NCBI GenBank assembly: GCA_035640035.1
Contig: DASQWX010000247.1
Location: 1 to 11,609, forward strand
From: 13-2-20CM-68-14 sp035640035
GTDB taxonomy: Bacteria > Actinomycetota > Thermoleophilia > Gaiellales > Gaiellaceae
Length of the DNA: 11,609 bases
Direction of reading: 5' to 3'
Shown here: positions 11,504-11,609 of the stretch, piece after piece
Layout of the letters: every line of letters starts with the position of its first letter
How positions within the stretch are numbered: the first letter of the stretch is position 1
Position numbers and translations under genes: made by a program
Notes under the pieces: model-generated
Seen by the model: the letters and a program-made list of their open reading frames with translations, nothing else
Told to the model about the DNA's origin: nothing
The model's database searches: none

Positions 11504-11609
11504 GCACTACACCTGTAGAGCGCGAAGTCATCGAGCGCGAACGAGAACGCGAGCTCAAGGAGCGCGTGGTCGAGATCAACCGCGTCGCCAAGGTCGTCAA
11601 GGGCGGCCG
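11500..11609 (+). CDS. rpsE: 30S ribosomal protein S5, N-terminal part (3' end outside window)
   Basis: S5 lies at the back of the 30S near the mRNA entry and affects decoding accuracy. The frame gives E-R-V-V-E-I-N-R-V-A-K-V-V-K-G-G-R at its end, the conserved S5 start of the double-stranded-RNA-binding fold. Upstream in frame is an Arg/Glu-rich stretch like other actinobacterial S5 proteins. There is no ATG, GTG or TTG between the end of rplR and that stretch. The best start is CTG 11500, with GAAGGAGGG (11483-11491) 8 nt upstream; it overlaps the rplR stop (CTGA). GTG 11566 is the alternative but has a purine tract only 3 nt away. The gene runs off the window after 36 codons. Confidence 0.93.
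   Translation, partial: MSTTPVEREVIERERERELKERVVEINRVAKVVKGG

Overview
This window is a GC-rich stretch of ribosomal-protein and elongation-factor genes, all on the + strand. It runs from the 3' part of fusA (EF-G) through tuf, the complete S10 operon order (rpsJ-rplC-rplD-rplW-rplB-rpsS-rplV-rpsC-rplP-rpmC-rpsQ) and the spc operon order (rplN-rplX-rplE-rpsN-rpsH-rplF-rplR) into the first codons of rpsE. No gene of the canonical order is missing. The GC bias, the EF-Tu and S5 sequence style, the zinc-binding (CX2C/CX2C) S14 and the Ala/Lys- and Pro/Glu-rich extensions on S3, L22 and S17 fit a high-GC actinobacterium. A deep lineage such as Thermoleophilia (Gaiellales/Solirubrobacterales) is my guess, without a database search.

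Layout: 1-767 fusA end; 788-1981 tuf; 1982-2164 gap with a 122-nt element bounded by inverted repeats; 2165-8456 S10 operon; 8456-11609 spc operon. Most junctions are tight: stop/start overlaps of the TAATG, TGATG or ATGA type, or overlaps of 8-14 nt. This implies one polycistronic message with translational coupling. I saw no convincing promoter or Rho-independent terminator.

The unusual part is in the eight gaps of 20 nt or more. Seven are filled by short palindromic sequences. Family A is 57-58 nt with two hairpins and has three copies, one inverted. Family B is about 61 nt, with a 13-nt-arm hairpin plus a conserved tail ending in AGGAG; it has two full copies and one hairpin-only copy. 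Family C is a single 122-nt element with inverted ends. In every one of the eight gaps a short open reading frame begins on or near the upstream stop codon and ends on or within a few nt of the downstream start. Two family A copies are read in the same frame and would give similar peptides. Family A copies are flanked by duplicated pieces of the gene junction: the rplW start is duplicated as two M-S-L-H-P starts, and the rplF tail is duplicated before rplR. I read this as small mobile palindromes that entered overlapping gene junctions, duplicated them, and persisted in forms that keep ribosomes moving from gene to gene. The bridging ORFs and duplications are seen directly; the function is inferred.

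Two further points stand out. A perfect 12-bp hairpin lies between an AAAGGAGG sequence and the rpsC start, which could form a split ribosome binding site. Three neighbouring genes (rplV, rpsC, rpsQ) carry long low-complexity charged extensions.
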